The notes: a model not told the origin generated them from the letters alone. Counted from the first letter of the stretch, positions 36,274 through 46,201 are shown. The stretch: DNA of 64,000 nucleotides from Sphingorhabdus_B arenilitoris (GCF_042651485.1 NZ_JBHSDH010000013.1:1822207-1886206); one strand, 5' to 3'. Translations and numbers: made by a program.

Positions 36274-37317
36274 TTAGCCCGCGCGGGCGGCGGCGCGGGC
36301 GATTTTGGTCAGCTCTTCTTCCAATATCACGGTGCCCAGCTCTGCTTTGACGCTCATCACCCTTTGTTCAATATCAATCAAATGGCCATTTAGCCCGGCG
36401 AGCCGCACCGCAGGCCAGCGGATCAGCTGTGCCTCCACCGATTCTTTTTCCTTAAAGAATATCGACGGGGTCGCGCGCACCACAGCGCCCGGCGATGTCC
36501 CCTGCTCCACTTTAGCGCGCAGCCCGATCAGCAACGCCACCTGACGCTGCATCGCGCGGATAATGCGCACGGCATCCACCCCCATTTGCCGGTTGTTGAG
36601 CAATTCCCCGCCGAGCGCGCGCAATTTTCCGCCCAGCACATGATTGATCAGCGCCTGCACATTTTCCTCGCCGGTTTCCGCCGACAATTGTTCAAATGCG
36701 GCCATATCCACCGTCACCGGATTATCCGGCGAGGCGTCGTGATAAAGCGCCAATTTTTCCACCTCCATGGCCGCCAATTTGCGGTCTTGGCCGGTATAGC
36801 GCGCAATCCGCAGGGCAAGCGCCCGGTCCATACGCAGCCCCTGTTGCTGTGCGAGGGCCGATATGGTGGCCGCCGCCTGACCTTCGCCGGGCGGATAGCA
36901 GATATAGGTGAGCGCTTGTTTTGATCCTTCGGCAAGTTTGCGCAGCTTGCTGGTTTTCTTCAAATCACCCGCGGTCGCGATCACGGGATTGCCGCCCTGA
37001 TCGGCGCCCAGCAAATTTTCAAAGGCATTCAACGCCTCTTCGCGCCGCATCGTCAGCCGGATATAACGGCTGCCGCCAAATAGCGACAGCGACGAAGCTT
37101 CATCGGCCAATAATGCCGGGTCTTTACGAATATGTTCGCCGTCCAGATCAACCCGCTCGGCCTCCTCCCCCAAGGCCGCAGCCGCGCGGGCGGCAATATC
37201 CGATATGGCCGACGCATCTTGGCCAAATATCAGGAACAGGCGGATATCTGGCCGCGCGGTGACGGCGCCGATAAATTCGCTTTCGCTGAGTTTTTTGGGT
37301 CCGCTGCGAAAGCTCAT
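36274..37317 (-). CDS. holA: DNA polymerase III subunit delta
   Basis: A 347-residue clamp-loader subunit, a HolA-type AAA+ protein without a functional Walker A. Recognisable are LFLIFGQDASAISDIAARA and LRMDRALALRIARYTGQDRKLAAMEVEKL. It opens the beta clamp. It is the last gene of the DUF3576-leuS-lptE-holA operon and overlaps lptE by 4 bp (ATGA). Confidence 0.9.
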   Translation of the reverse strand: MSFRSGPKKLSESEFIGAVTARPDIRLFLIFGQDASAISDIAARAAAALGEEAERVDLDGEHIRKDPALLADEASSLSLFGGSRYIRLTMRREEALNAFENLLGADQGGNPVIATAGDLKKTSKLRKLAEGSKQALTYICYPPGEGQAAATISALAQQQGLRMDRALALRIARYTGQDRKLAAMEVEKLALYHDASPDNPVTVDMAAFEQLSAETGEENVQALINHVLGGKLRALGGELLNNRQMGVDAVRIIRAMQRQVALLIGLRAKVEQGTSPGAVVRATPSIFFKEKESVEAQLIRWPAVRLAGLNGHLIDIEQRVMSVKAELGTVILEEELTKIARAAARAG

Positions 37318-37805
37318 TGCTGCTGGCGGGCGTAGAGCGACAGCCGAGCGACAATCATGTCAGCAAGCTTTTGCGACAGATTTTCGAGCGCGGCATTTTC
37401 CCCGGCGATGGTGGCATATTCGCTGCTCACCACGTCAATACCGGCGTCCGATCCGGCGGTTGCATCGACCACCGTTTTGCCGCTTTGCGTGTCAATCAAT
37501 TGATAGCGCGCGCGCAAGGTGCGGCGTTCGCGGGTCACCGTGTCATCGCTGCGCACGCCGAGCCCCTCAATGCTGTCATCCAGCTTCACCACCAGCCTAT
37601 ATCGAACCGATTCCCCTGCACCGCTATTCAGCCGGTCTTGCAGCGCATTGCGCATCAGCCAGCCGGATTTGCCCTCAATCGGATCGACCGAAACCGTGTC
37701 GAGCGTGCTGGCAACCGCGCCGGTGCTGCCGCCGCTATAAAGCGGTTTCAACCCGCAGGCCGTGAGCGCCGCGCAGCATAGGATAAGGGCAAGGAAACGG
37801 ATCAT
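37314..37805 (-). CDS. lptE: LPS-assembly lipoprotein LptE
   Basis: A 163-residue lipoprotein with lipobox LTAC (Cys17), then GLKPLYS, the conserved start of LptE. It plugs the LptD barrel in the outer membrane. It overlaps leuS and holA by 4 bp each, the usual linkage. The three inner-membrane and periplasmic Lpt genes are at 18-20 kb. Confidence 0.88.
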   Translation of the reverse strand: MIRFLALILCCAALTACGLKPLYSGGSTGAVASTLDTVSVDPIEGKSGWLMRNALQDRLNSGAGESVRYRLVVKLDDSIEGLGVRSDDTVTRERRTLRARYQLIDTQSGKTVVDATAGSDAGIDVVSSEYATIAGENAALENLSQKLADMIVARLSLYARQQQ

Positions 37806-40357
37806 ATCACAATATTCACCAAGCGGTCGGGAACCACAATCACTTTGCGGACCTCGTGACCCGCAATTGCAGATTGAACTTTCTCGCTGGCCATTGCAAG
37901 CGCTTGCAGCTGATCTTGCGGAAGGCCCTTGGCCGCTTGCACCGTATCGCGCAGTTTGCCCTTCACCTGAATGGCGATTGTCACCTCGTCATCGACGAGC
38001 AGATTTTCATCCACTTCGGGCCATGGCGCATCGGCGATGAGGCCTTCGTTGCCAAATCGTTCCCACGCTTCCTCGGCCAGATGGGGAACCATTGGGCTGG
38101 CGAGCAGAATGATACGGTGGATAGCTTCGTTACAGCTTTGCGAGGGCGGCGCCTTTTCAATGGCATTGGCCAGATCGTAAATTTTCGCGACCGCCTTGTT
38201 AAAGGCCAGCGCCTCAATATCTGCGGCAATGCCGGCTGTCGCCTGATGCATTTTGCGCTCGATGGCCTTGTCATGCCCTGCGGTGCGGGTCACCGAACCT
38301 GCAAGCCGCCACAGCCTTTGCGTAAAGCGCCAGCAGCCTTCAATGCCCGCCTCCGACCATTCCAGATCGCGCTCGGGCGGACTATCGGACAGCATGAACC
38401 ACCGCACGGCATCGGCGCCATATTGGTCGACAATGTCATCGGGATCGACGACATTTTTCTTCGACTTGGACATTTTCTCGATGCGGCCGATTTCCACAGG
38501 AATGTCAGTCCCTTTCAAAAACAAGCCGTTTTCTCTGCGTTCAACATCTTCAGGCGAATCCCACATATAAATAGGAGGGTTCATCTTGACGCCATTTAAT
38601 GAATCCACTGCAACATGCCGGTAGGTAGCATGCGTCACCATGCCTTGCGTGAACAGCGAAGCAAAGGGCTCCTTCACATCGATCATGCCAATATGGCTGA
38701 GCGCCCGGGTCCAGAAACGCGCATAGAGCAAGTGCAAGATCGCATGCTCCACCCCGCCAATATATTGATCGACCGGAAGCCATTTTTCGGCGGTCAATTT
38801 GTCGAACGGGGTGTCACCCGGCTGGCTAGCAAAGCGGATGAAATACCAGCTGCTATCGACAAAAGTATCGAGCGTATCGGTTTCGCGCCGCGCCGCGCCG
38901 CCGCATTTCGGGCATTCCGCCTTGCTCCATGTCGGATGCCGGTCGAGCGGGTTACCGGGTATGTCGAAACTGACATCTTCGGGCAGCTTCACTGGCAATT
39001 GATCTTCCGGCACAGGCACCGCGCCGCAGGCGTCACAATGGATGATCGGGATCGGCGTGCCCCAATAACGCTGACGGCTGACACCCCAATCGCGCAGGCG
39101 ATATTGCGTCTGACCCTGTCCCCATCCTTCGCTTTCCGCCTTGGCAATCACGGCGGCTTTCGCTTCATCGATATTCATGCCGTTGAGGAAATGGGAATTC
39201 ACAATCTGGCCCGGCCCGGTATAGGCCGTGTCGCCGTCAAAATCGCTATCGGTTTCATCACCTTCGGCAACGACGCGGGTGACATTCAGGTCATATTTGC
39301 GCGCGAAATCGAGATCGCGCTGATCATGCGCGGGGCATCCGAAAACCGCACCGGTGCCATAATCCATCAGCACGAAATTGGCGACATAGACCGGCAAATG
39401 CCAACTGGGGTCGAGCGGATGAGCCACGCTGAGCCCCGTATGGAACCCTTGTTTTTCCGCCGTATCAATTTCCGCCGCCGTTGTGCCGCCTTTTTTGCAT
39501 TCGGCGATAAATTCCTGCAATGCGGGGGCATTTGCGGCCAACCGCTGCGCCACCGGATGATCGGCGGCGATGGCGACAAAGCTTGCCCCATACATGGTGT
39601 CGGGCCGCGTCGTGAAGACATCAATGCCGTCATCGCTGCCGACGAATTTGAAGGTGCAGCGCAGGCCCTGAGATTTGCCGATCCAATTTTCCTGCATCAA
39701 CCGCACCTTGTCCGGCCAATGTTCAAGATCGCCCAAACCATCCAGCAATTCTTCGGCAAAATCGGTGATTTTCAGGAACCATTGCGATAATTTGCGCCGC
39801 TCCACCTCTGCGCCGCTGCGCCAGCCTTTGCCGTCAATGACTTGTTCATTGGCCAGCACGGTCATATCCACCGGGTCCCAATTGACCTCGCTTTCCTTGC
39901 GAAAGACAAGTCCCGCCTCGAATAATTTCAGGAACAGCGCCTGTTCATGGCCGTAATATTCGGGCTCACATGTGGCGAGTTCACGCGACCAGTCGAGCGC
40001 AAAACCAATACGCTTCAACTGTTTTTTCATATGGGCGATATTGTCGCGGGTCCAGCCGCCGGGATGCACGCCTTTTTCCATTGCGGCATTTTCCGCTGGC
40101 ATCCCAAATGCGTCCCAGCCCATCGGGTGCAGCACCTCAAACCCGCGCATCCGTTTATAGCGGGCCAGAACATCGCCCATCGTATAGTTGCGGACATGAC
40201 CAATATGGATCCTGCCCGACGGATAAGGAAACATTTCCAGCACATAACTGCGCGGTTTTTCGCTGGCGTCATCGGCGCGAAATATGCCGCGCTCTTCCCA
40301 TATTTTTTGCCACCGCGCGTCGGCGACGTGCGGGTTAAAACGTTCATTTTCGCTCAT
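37802..40357 (-). CDS. leuS: Leucyl-tRNA synthetase
   Basis: An 851-residue class I synthetase: HIGH at 51-54 (SGRIHIGHVRNY), KMSKS at 628-632, and a CP1 editing domain with TTRPDTMYGASF. It charges tRNA-Leu. It has a 4-bp overlap with lptE and follows the DUF3576 gene by 6 bp. Confidence 0.98.
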   Translation of the reverse strand: MSENERFNPHVADARWQKIWEERGIFRADDASEKPRSYVLEMFPYPSGRIHIGHVRNYTMGDVLARYKRMRGFEVLHPMGWDAFGMPAENAAMEKGVHPGGWTRDNIAHMKKQLKRIGFALDWSRELATCEPEYYGHEQALFLKLFEAGLVFRKESEVNWDPVDMTVLANEQVIDGKGWRSGAEVERRKLSQWFLKITDFAEELLDGLGDLEHWPDKVRLMQENWIGKSQGLRCTFKFVGSDDGIDVFTTRPDTMYGASFVAIAADHPVAQRLAANAPALQEFIAECKKGGTTAAEIDTAEKQGFHTGLSVAHPLDPSWHLPVYVANFVLMDYGTGAVFGCPAHDQRDLDFARKYDLNVTRVVAEGDETDSDFDGDTAYTGPGQIVNSHFLNGMNIDEAKAAVIAKAESEGWGQGQTQYRLRDWGVSRQRYWGTPIPIIHCDACGAVPVPEDQLPVKLPEDVSFDIPGNPLDRHPTWSKAECPKCGGAARRETDTLDTFVDSSWYFIRFASQPGDTPFDKLTAEKWLPVDQYIGGVEHAILHLLYARFWTRALSHIGMIDVKEPFASLFTQGMVTHATYRHVAVDSLNGVKMNPPIYMWDSPEDVERRENGLFLKGTDIPVEIGRIEKMSKSKKNVVDPDDIVDQYGADAVRWFMLSDSPPERDLEWSEAGIEGCWRFTQRLWRLAGSVTRTAGHDKAIERKMHQATAGIAADIEALAFNKAVAKIYDLANAIEKAPPSQSCNEAIHRIILLASPMVPHLAEEAWERFGNEGLIADAPWPEVDENLLVDDEVTIAIQVKGKLRDTVQAAKGLPQDQLQALAMASEKVQSAIAGHEVRKVIVVPDRLVNIVI

Positions 40358-40363
40358 AAATGC

Positions 40364-40795
40364 TTATCCGCTGATCGCGCTACGGCGCAGGTCGCGCGCC
40401 TTGGTCAGGATGATTGCTTCCATTTTCTGCACCGTGGCCGCGCGCATTGGCGCGTCAATCCATTGGCCATTTTGCGCAATTTGCCGCGAACCCGCCACCC
40501 GCAGCGCATCGGCGCGCAAGTCCTGATCAAGGATAGACACGGTCAACTTCACCCGCTCTCCGGGCGAATTGGGGTTCACATACCAGTCGGTTACAATCAC
40601 GCCGCCCGCGCTGTCCGCCTGTGCCAGCGGCAATTGCGACAAGGCATCAAGCGATGCCCGCCACAAATAGCTATTGACGCCGATAGTGTTGATCTTGCTC
40701 GCCGCCAATTCCGTATTGGGGCGGTCTTTTTTACCGCAACCTGAAATCAGCAATGTGCCGGCGGCCAAAATGAGGGCGAATTGATTGCGGTTCAT
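40364..40795 (-). CDS. DUF3576 lipoprotein
   Basis: A 143-residue lipoprotein with lipobox LISGC (Cys20). The family segments SYLWRASLDALSQLPLAQAD and ADSAGGVIVTDWY are present. DUF3576 proteins occur upstream of leuS in alphaproteobacteria; their function is not established. It heads the leuS operon. Confidence 0.85.
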   Translation of the reverse strand: MNRNQFALILAAGTLLISGCGKKDRPNTELAASKINTIGVNSYLWRASLDALSQLPLAQADSAGGVIVTDWYVNPNSPGERVKLTVSILDQDLRADALRVAGSRQIAQNGQWIDAPMRAATVQKMEAIILTKARDLRRSAISG

Positions 40796-41025
40796 GATCG
40801 GTCCTTGAATTTCTTTGGATGAATGTCAGCCTCTATATCGGCTTTGCTGGCGGGAGCAAGCTTTCCCGATGCTGAACCGCGCGTGATTTTTCGTTCAGCT
40901 TGCAGATAGGGAGCCTGTTTTATGTGTGCGATATGCAACATTATTTGAAATATCGGCTATTTCTGGGCGATAAGCCTTTTTTGTGAAGCCATTACGGTCT
41001 ATGTAAGGTCCACAGGGAGTCGAAT

Positions 41026-41811
41026 GTGTCAATCATGACCAGCAAAGTGAAATCAAAACGCAAATATGCCATGGTAACAGCATCGCTGCTGGCGGCTTCT
41101 GTTTTTGCTTTTTCACCGATCCTCTTTCCCGCTTTGGCCGCCAATTTGGGTGGCGGAAAAATAACCGCGAATCAATTGCTTGAAAATTTCACGCCTGCTG
41201 GCGTCGATAAAAGGCTGGCGGCCAAATTCCGCGCCGACGAAAAAAATGAAGCGGTCAAAATTAACAATAGCCGTTTTGCTTTCACCCCTGCGGGCGTGAA
41301 AAATGTGCCTGGCCGGACGATGACCATTGCTGCGCGCACCGATTCGCCGCTATCATCGAAGGCGGTTTCCATTCGGTCCGCGATTGCATCAAGCGAAGCT
41401 GGCACGGCCACACCGATCCGTTTGGCCAAATCCGATTTCCGTTTGACCGCATCCAAGGGTTGGAAAGGTTTTTCTGCTCCGGTTGAACCACGGCAAGCGG
41501 TCCGCGCTCCGATTGCCAATCTGGATGTCGCAGCCGGTAGCTTCCGACTCGAAGACGATAGCGCACCGAAGAAAAGCCGCTTTGGCGCTGACATGCGCGT
41601 CGCCAAAGACCGCAGCGTCGTTCCAAGCGCCAATGGCAATGCCGCAGCTGGCGATTACAAGGTTGATCTGGAAGGTAGCTTCTCCGTTACCAAACGCGTG
41701 GCGGTTACCGCAGGTGTCCGTTATCAGAGCGATCGCGACCGCGTGGCGCCGGCGGTCAGCGACCGCAACGACAGCGAAGCCGTATATGTCGGCACAAAAA
41801 TTCGTTTCTGA
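41026..41811 (+). CDS. Exported hypothetical protein with repeated FTPAGV motif
   Basis: A 261-residue protein with a signal peptide (hydrophobic core about 15-35, ending PALAA). FTPAGV occurs twice, near residues 52 and 85. The last 45 residues look like beta strands ending in Phe (YVGTKIRF), as in outer-membrane beta structures. The GTG at 41026 has AGGGAG six bases upstream, while the ATG three codons later is too far from it, so GTG is the likely start. No function is recognised. Confidence 0.7.
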   Translation: MSIMTSKVKSKRKYAMVTASLLAASVFAFSPILFPALAANLGGGKITANQLLENFTPAGVDKRLAAKFRADEKNEAVKINNSRFAFTPAGVKNVPGRTMTIAARTDSPLSSKAVSIRSAIASSEAGTATPIRLAKSDFRLTASKGWKGFSAPVEPRQAVRAPIANLDVAAGSFRLEDDSAPKKSRFGADMRVAKDRSVVPSANGNAAAGDYKVDLEGSFSVTKRVAVTAGVRYQSDRDRVAPAVSDRNDSEAVYVGTKIRF

Positions 41812-41920
41812 TCGCTTTGGTTAAGCCGCTTTGCGGTCCGCATTTCTCTGCCGCCGACGCATATTCCAAATTTTTGAAAGCGTCGCGTTAATCAGCGATT
41901 TTGAGGTCTATACCGGCTTA

Positions 41921-42520
41921 TCACCGATATGCCGATATTCCCGCCCAGCCATGGACGATGCGTTTATCCTGCATTCGCCCGCGCGCGGCGGTCATGCCCC
42001 CTAGCACAATTATCGCGGCCCGCCCGCTGTGCATGGCAATGCGGCGGAAACGAGTCATGCCCATGGGCCGCGCACCGGGATGCGAGGCCGTGGCATAAAG
42101 CGGAGAGACCAATATCATCTGCGCCCCTTTTCGCTTCGCCTGCGCCAATTCGGTTACATCATGCACTGGCGCGCTGCGGGGCAGCTTGCTGCGTCCCGCA
42201 GGGCCGCTGCGGCTGTGAAAGCCATCGGCATGGCAGCGGATCGCCTGCCGCTCATTGCCCGCCCAGAAGACGAAATGCCCGCGCCTGCGGCAGATACGGC
42301 GCACATCGCGCAGCAACGCCGCCCGCTGCTGTTCCGGCAAATGATAATGCCGCACTATAACGCCAGAGCCGGTGCGAAGCCGCTGCACCGCCGCCAACAA
42401 CCCGCCGCCCAAACGCGGATCGGTCATCAACCACCGGCGCGGCACCGCCCGCAGCTTGCCCGCCGGCCGATAATATATATGTCGAAGCGCAGGAGGCGGG
42501 TTTTTGTGGCGGCGCGGCAT
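41921..42520 (-). CDS. Thiamine-phosphate synthase-like (ThiE/TenI) protein
   Basis: A 199-residue protein with LMTDPRLG near the start, a VSPLYATASHPGARPMG segment and VLGGMT, which are the phosphate-binding features of the ThiE/TenI fold. The central part is divergent and rich in Arg and His. No thiamine genes are nearby, so synthase activity is uncertain. The ATG at 42520 avoids overlap with the divergent YggS gene. Confidence 0.65.
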   Translation of the reverse strand: MPRRHKNPPPALRHIYYRPAGKLRAVPRRWLMTDPRLGGGLLAAVQRLRTGSGVIVRHYHLPEQQRAALLRDVRRICRRRGHFVFWAGNERQAIRCHADGFHSRSGPAGRSKLPRSAPVHDVTELAQAKRKGAQMILVSPLYATASHPGARPMGMTRFRRIAMHSGRAAIIVLGGMTAARGRMQDKRIVHGWAGISAYR

Positions 42521-42543
42521 TGCATCTTCTATAGCGCGGGGCG

Positions 42544-43200
42544 ATGACAAATGCGATAGAAGAGATCAGGGCCGAAATGGCCAAAGCCGCGAAAATTGCC
42601 GGGCGCAAACCGCAGGATGTTAGCCTGATTGCGGTATCGAAAACCCGTACGCCCGATGAAATTCGTCCGCTATTGTCCGATGGCCAGCGCGTATTCGGGG
42701 AAAACCGGGTGCAAGAGGCAGCGGCAAAATGGCCCGAATTGCTGGCCGATTATCCCGATGTCACGCTCCACCTGATCGGACAGCTGCAATCCAACAAGGC
42801 GGCAGAGGCGGTGGCGCTGTTCGATGTCATTCATTCGGTAGACCGCGCCTCACTGATCACCGCATTGGGCAAAGCGATGAACGCCGCCGGAAAATCGCCC
42901 GACTGTTTCCTGCAAGTCAATATTGGCGGCGAAGCGCAAAAGGGCGGATGCGCGGTCGGTGGTATTGCGGATTTATTGACGCTGGCACAGCAGCAGGGCG
43001 TGCCGATCATTGGCCTAATGTGCTTACCGCCCGCCGACGTCGAAGCCGCGCCCTATTTCGCGCTGCTATATGAATTGGCGCAGCGGCACGCCCTGCCTGC
43101 TTTGTCGATGGGGATGACCGCCGATTATCAAACCGCGATCATGCTGGGCGCGACGCATATCCGAATTGGCACCGCATTGTTTGGACCGCGCAGCGCCTGA
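42544..43200 (+). CDS. YggS/PLPBP family pyridoxal-phosphate homeostasis protein
   Basis: A 218-residue single-domain PLP-barrel protein. Lys33 in IAVSKTR is the cofactor lysine; FGENRVQEA, HLIGQLQSNK and the C-terminal LSMGMTADYQTAI phosphate loop are present. It controls intracellular PLP levels and amino-acid balance and has no known enzyme activity. Confidence 0.93.
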   Translation: MTNAIEEIRAEMAKAAKIAGRKPQDVSLIAVSKTRTPDEIRPLLSDGQRVFGENRVQEAAAKWPELLADYPDVTLHLIGQLQSNKAAEAVALFDVIHSVDRASLITALGKAMNAAGKSPDCFLQVNIGGEAQKGGCAVGGIADLLTLAQQQGVPIIGLMCLPPADVEAAPYFALLYELAQRHALPALSMGMTADYQTAIMLGATHIRIGTALFGPRSA

Positions 43201-43223
43201 CCGCAGCGGATGACAAGAGCGGC

Positions 43224-45098
43224 TTAATCGGGCGCTTTATCCTTATTATCCTTATTATCCTTATTATCGCCGCTGCGTTTTTCCTTACGCTGCGCGGCGC
43301 GTTCCTCCCGCGTTTCGGGGGCGACGAAGCTGATCAGCATATCGCCCGCTTCGGCGACGGGTTGATCGGCGGTGGTAAAGAATATCAACCGATCGTCGGG
43401 CTTAACCAGCGCCAATGGCTCTTCACCCTCATCCAAATTGGCGACATAGTCTTTCCAGCCAAATTTGTCGCTCAGCCGCGTTTTGCTAAATTGCCATCCG
43501 TCGCGCAATCTTTCGTCCAATATGTCATAGCAAGTGCCGCTTTTGAACAATATCCGGCCGCGCCCCTCATCACGCATATCGCCAATGTCGGCATCCATGC
43601 GGGTGATTTTTTGATAGCCAAATTCCGGCCCCAAATCGCCCGCGACGAGCCGGTTATGGCTGTCATTATCGGTGGCAATCAACATTTGTTGAAAGGATTG
43701 CAGGTCAATGTCATGGCTATGCGCTTCTTCGGCCAGATCGCCGAGGACGGTTTCAATTTCGGCCCGGCGGGCATGGCGCAATGCGGCGCGGTTATGGTCG
43801 TGGATGACCGCGCGAATATCCATATTTTTCAGGAATCGCGCAAAAGCAACGGTCCAGCGGTTCGCGCCGACGATTAAAATATCCTCGCCCTTGCCCTGAT
43901 CCAGACCCAGCTTGCGCGCGACCCAGCCAGCGGAAAAACCATGCGCGATGATCGTGGTGATGACCACCGCGAATACCAGCGGCACCAGCGCATCGGCGCC
44001 TTCATAGCCTTCATCCACCAGCCGCAGCGCGAATAGGCCAGTGACCGCAATAGCGACGATACCGCGCGGCGCGATCCAGGCAATAAACAACCTTTCACGC
44101 CAGGGCACATCGCTAAACATCAGGCTGGGCAATACGGTGAGCGGACGAACAACAAACAACAGCAGCGCCAAGAAGACCACAAATTGCAGCTGGAATTTCT
44201 GCATTGTTTCCCAATCCAGCGTTGCCGATAATAAGATGAAGACACCGGAAATCAGCAGGACGGTCAAATCTTCCTTAAACCGGCGCAGCGCGCGGCTGGA
44301 AAAAACGGGCCGGTTCGCCATCACCACGCCCATGATGGTCACCGTGATCAGGCCCGATTCATGCATGATAAGGTCCGCGCCGACAAATCCCGCTATCACT
44401 GTAATCAGCATCACCGGCGCTTTGAGATATTCGGGCACATGGCCGCGCATGAAAGCCCAGGTTAAAATCCAACCGAGCAAACCGCCGATGATTGCAGCGA
44501 TCAAGCTGGGGCCCAAGACCGAGATGATGACCGTAGCCATTTGGGCGTCGGCGCCAAATTCGTTGCGATATTGGATATAGGCAAAAATACCGATGGCGAG
44601 CAATGCGCCAATCGGATCATTCACGATCCCTTCCCATTTCAAAATATCGCGCACCCGGTTGCCGACCCGCATCGACCGCAGCAACGGCCCGATCACGGTC
44701 GGACCTGTCACCACCATAATGCCGCCAAATAAAGCAGCGACCAGCAAGGGCAGGCCCGCGCCATAATAACCCGCCGCGGTTGCAAGGCCCCATCCCAATG
44801 GCACACCGATGATGACAAGCCGCAACACGCCGCTGCCCGCGTGGCGCAAATCCCGGAAATTGAGGCTAAGCCCCCCTTCAAACAGGATAATGGCAACCGC
44901 CAATTTGACGATCGGATCCAACAAATTGCCAAAATCATTTTCGGGATCAAGCAACCCCAGAACCGGGCCTGCCAAAATCCCCGCCAGCAGCATCAGCGCA
45001 ATCGCCGGACGGTTAATCCGCCACGCCACCCATTGTGCGCCCACGCCCAATATCCCGATCAGCGCGATCTTAATGAGTAGGGAGTCTATGTAAAACAT
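43224..45098 (-). CDS. CPA1-type cation/proton antiporter with TrkA-N domain
   Basis: A 624-residue protein. About twelve membrane segments include FEGGLSL and EGIVNDPIGAL with the ion-binding Asn-Asp pair. A RCK/TrkA-N nucleotide-binding domain begins near residue 390 (DILIVGANRWTVAFARFL), with a TrkA-C-like part after it. Na+/H+ or K+/H+ exchange across the inner membrane is likely. The extreme C-terminus repeats Asn-Lys-Asp three times from a 9-bp tandem repeat. Confidence 0.9.
   Translation of the reverse strand: MFYIDSLLIKIALIGILGVGAQWVAWRINRPAIALMLLAGILAGPVLGLLDPENDFGNLLDPIVKLAVAIILFEGGLSLNFRDLRHAGSGVLRLVIIGVPLGWGLATAAGYYGAGLPLLVAALFGGIMVVTGPTVIGPLLRSMRVGNRVRDILKWEGIVNDPIGALLAIGIFAYIQYRNEFGADAQMATVIISVLGPSLIAAIIGGLLGWILTWAFMRGHVPEYLKAPVMLITVIAGFVGADLIMHESGLITVTIMGVVMANRPVFSSRALRRFKEDLTVLLISGVFILLSATLDWETMQKFQLQFVVFLALLLFVVRPLTVLPSLMFSDVPWRERLFIAWIAPRGIVAIAVTGLFALRLVDEGYEGADALVPLVFAVVITTIIAHGFSAGWVARKLGLDQGKGEDILIVGANRWTVAFARFLKNMDIRAVIHDHNRAALRHARRAEIETVLGDLAEEAHSHDIDLQSFQQMLIATDNDSHNRLVAGDLGPEFGYQKITRMDADIGDMRDEGRGRILFKSGTCYDILDERLRDGWQFSKTRLSDKFGWKDYVANLDEGEEPLALVKPDDRLIFFTTADQPVAEAGDMLISFVAPETREERAAQRKEKRSGDNKDNKDNKDKAPD
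43241..43267. repeat. Three-copy 9-bp tandem repeat in the antiporter C-terminus
   Basis: CCTTATTAT three times in tandem, within the coding sequence and in frame. Copy number could vary by slippage without a frameshift. Confidence 0.9.
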
Positions 45099-45190
45099 TA
45101 TGCCGGTTTATGGGAGAGTTTCGCCCGCTTGGCCAGTTAAAACAACGATATGGCCCGCTTAGGCGCTTTCAGCGTGGATCGCAGGACGGG

Positions 45191-45898
45191 TCATCCAGCC
45201 GCAGCCGCCGCCCGGGCCTTGGTAAGATCAAGCGGAAAACGGATAATTTTGCCGGTTACGTTCAAAACCGCCATTGCGCCGCCATGCCGCGCGGCGTCTG
45301 GCTGTGCCAGAAATGCCGCCTGCGCCGCATCCATACCGCCGGTCAGCGCGCCAAATGCCGGCATGATAATTTTTCGGTCACTGACGGTGAAACAGCGGCG
45401 GGTGACTGCGCGGCGAGCGGTTTCAACGCGCAGCTTGGGATGGTAATGGCCGCTGATTTCCGGTTCCCGATTGGCAGGATCGGCTTCATGGCGCAGGGCG
45501 ATGCCGCGCACAATCTGTTCCAAGCGGCTATGCCCGCCCCAAATTGCGTCCAGTTGCGGGTCATGGTTGCCGGTAATCCATGTCCATTCATATCGCTGGG
45601 TCAATTGGCGCAGCAAAATGGCGGCCTCTCCCGACAAGCGGGCTTCACCGCCGGTATCGTGGAAATTGTCGCCCAGGCAAATGACCGACCGGACGTCCTG
45701 TTTGGCCGCGATATCGGACAGCTGCGTCAATGTGGCATGACTATCATATGGCGGAAGCATTTGGCCCGTTTTCGCGTAAAAGCTCGCCTTCTCAAGATGC
45801 AGGTCAGCAACCAGCAGCGTATTTTCCTGCGGCCAAAAAAGCGCGGCATCGCCAACGATATGAAATATTTCGCCGCCAAACTGCAAATGATCCGTCAT
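45191..45898 (-). CDS. pdeM: PdeM-type metallophosphoesterase (DNA-damage endonuclease family)
   Basis: A 235-residue calcineurin-like phosphoesterase with DLHLEKA, GDNFHD, ITGNHD and GHYHPKLR metal-binding motifs. It resembles the ligase-associated DNA-damage endonuclease PdeM. The usual partners, an ATP-dependent ligase and Lhr-like helicase, are not adjacent here. An in-frame TTG would add 12 residues; the ATG at 45898 is preferred. Confidence 0.82.
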   Translation of the reverse strand: MTDHLQFGGEIFHIVGDAALFWPQENTLLVADLHLEKASFYAKTGQMLPPYDSHATLTQLSDIAAKQDVRSVICLGDNFHDTGGEARLSGEAAILLRQLTQRYEWTWITGNHDPQLDAIWGGHSRLEQIVRGIALRHEADPANREPEISGHYHPKLRVETARRAVTRRCFTVSDRKIIMPAFGALTGGMDAAQAAFLAQPDAARHGGAMAVLNVTGKIIRFPLDLTKARAAAAAG

Positions 45899-45955
45899 GC
45901 AGACGGCTATGATAAAGGCAGGCGCTTTGGGCAAGCCCGGATAATGATATTGCGG

Positions 45956-46183
45956 TTATTTTGCCGCCGGTTGCTGCTGTTCCTGTGCGTCCGGTTTTGA
46001 CGCAGGGATAATCGCGGGGGTGGGCGTATTTTCCTGATCAAGCTTTTCCGCGGCCTTATCGAGGGCGGCGGCATCTTGCGCTGTCAACCCATTGGCGGCA
46101 TCATCGCCGCCCTGACCGCAGGCCGCCAGCATGAGCGATAGGGCCGATAGTGATAACGCAGCTGCGATAGCGTTATTTTTCAC
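45956..46183 (-). CDS. Small lipoprotein
   Basis: A 75-residue protein with lipobox LAAC (Cys22) followed by a hydrophilic Gln/Pro/Asp-rich tail. No family is recognised. Confidence 0.7.
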   Translation of the reverse strand: MKNNAIAAALSLSALSLMLAACGQGGDDAANGLTAQDAAALDKAAEKLDQENTPTPAIIPASKPDAQEQQQPAAK

Positions 46184-46201
46184 AATTTGCTCTCCCCAAA
46201 G

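Noticed and set aside
38615..39790. A 391-residue plus-strand open frame
   Set aside because: It is antisense to leuS and reflects the codon bias of that gene.
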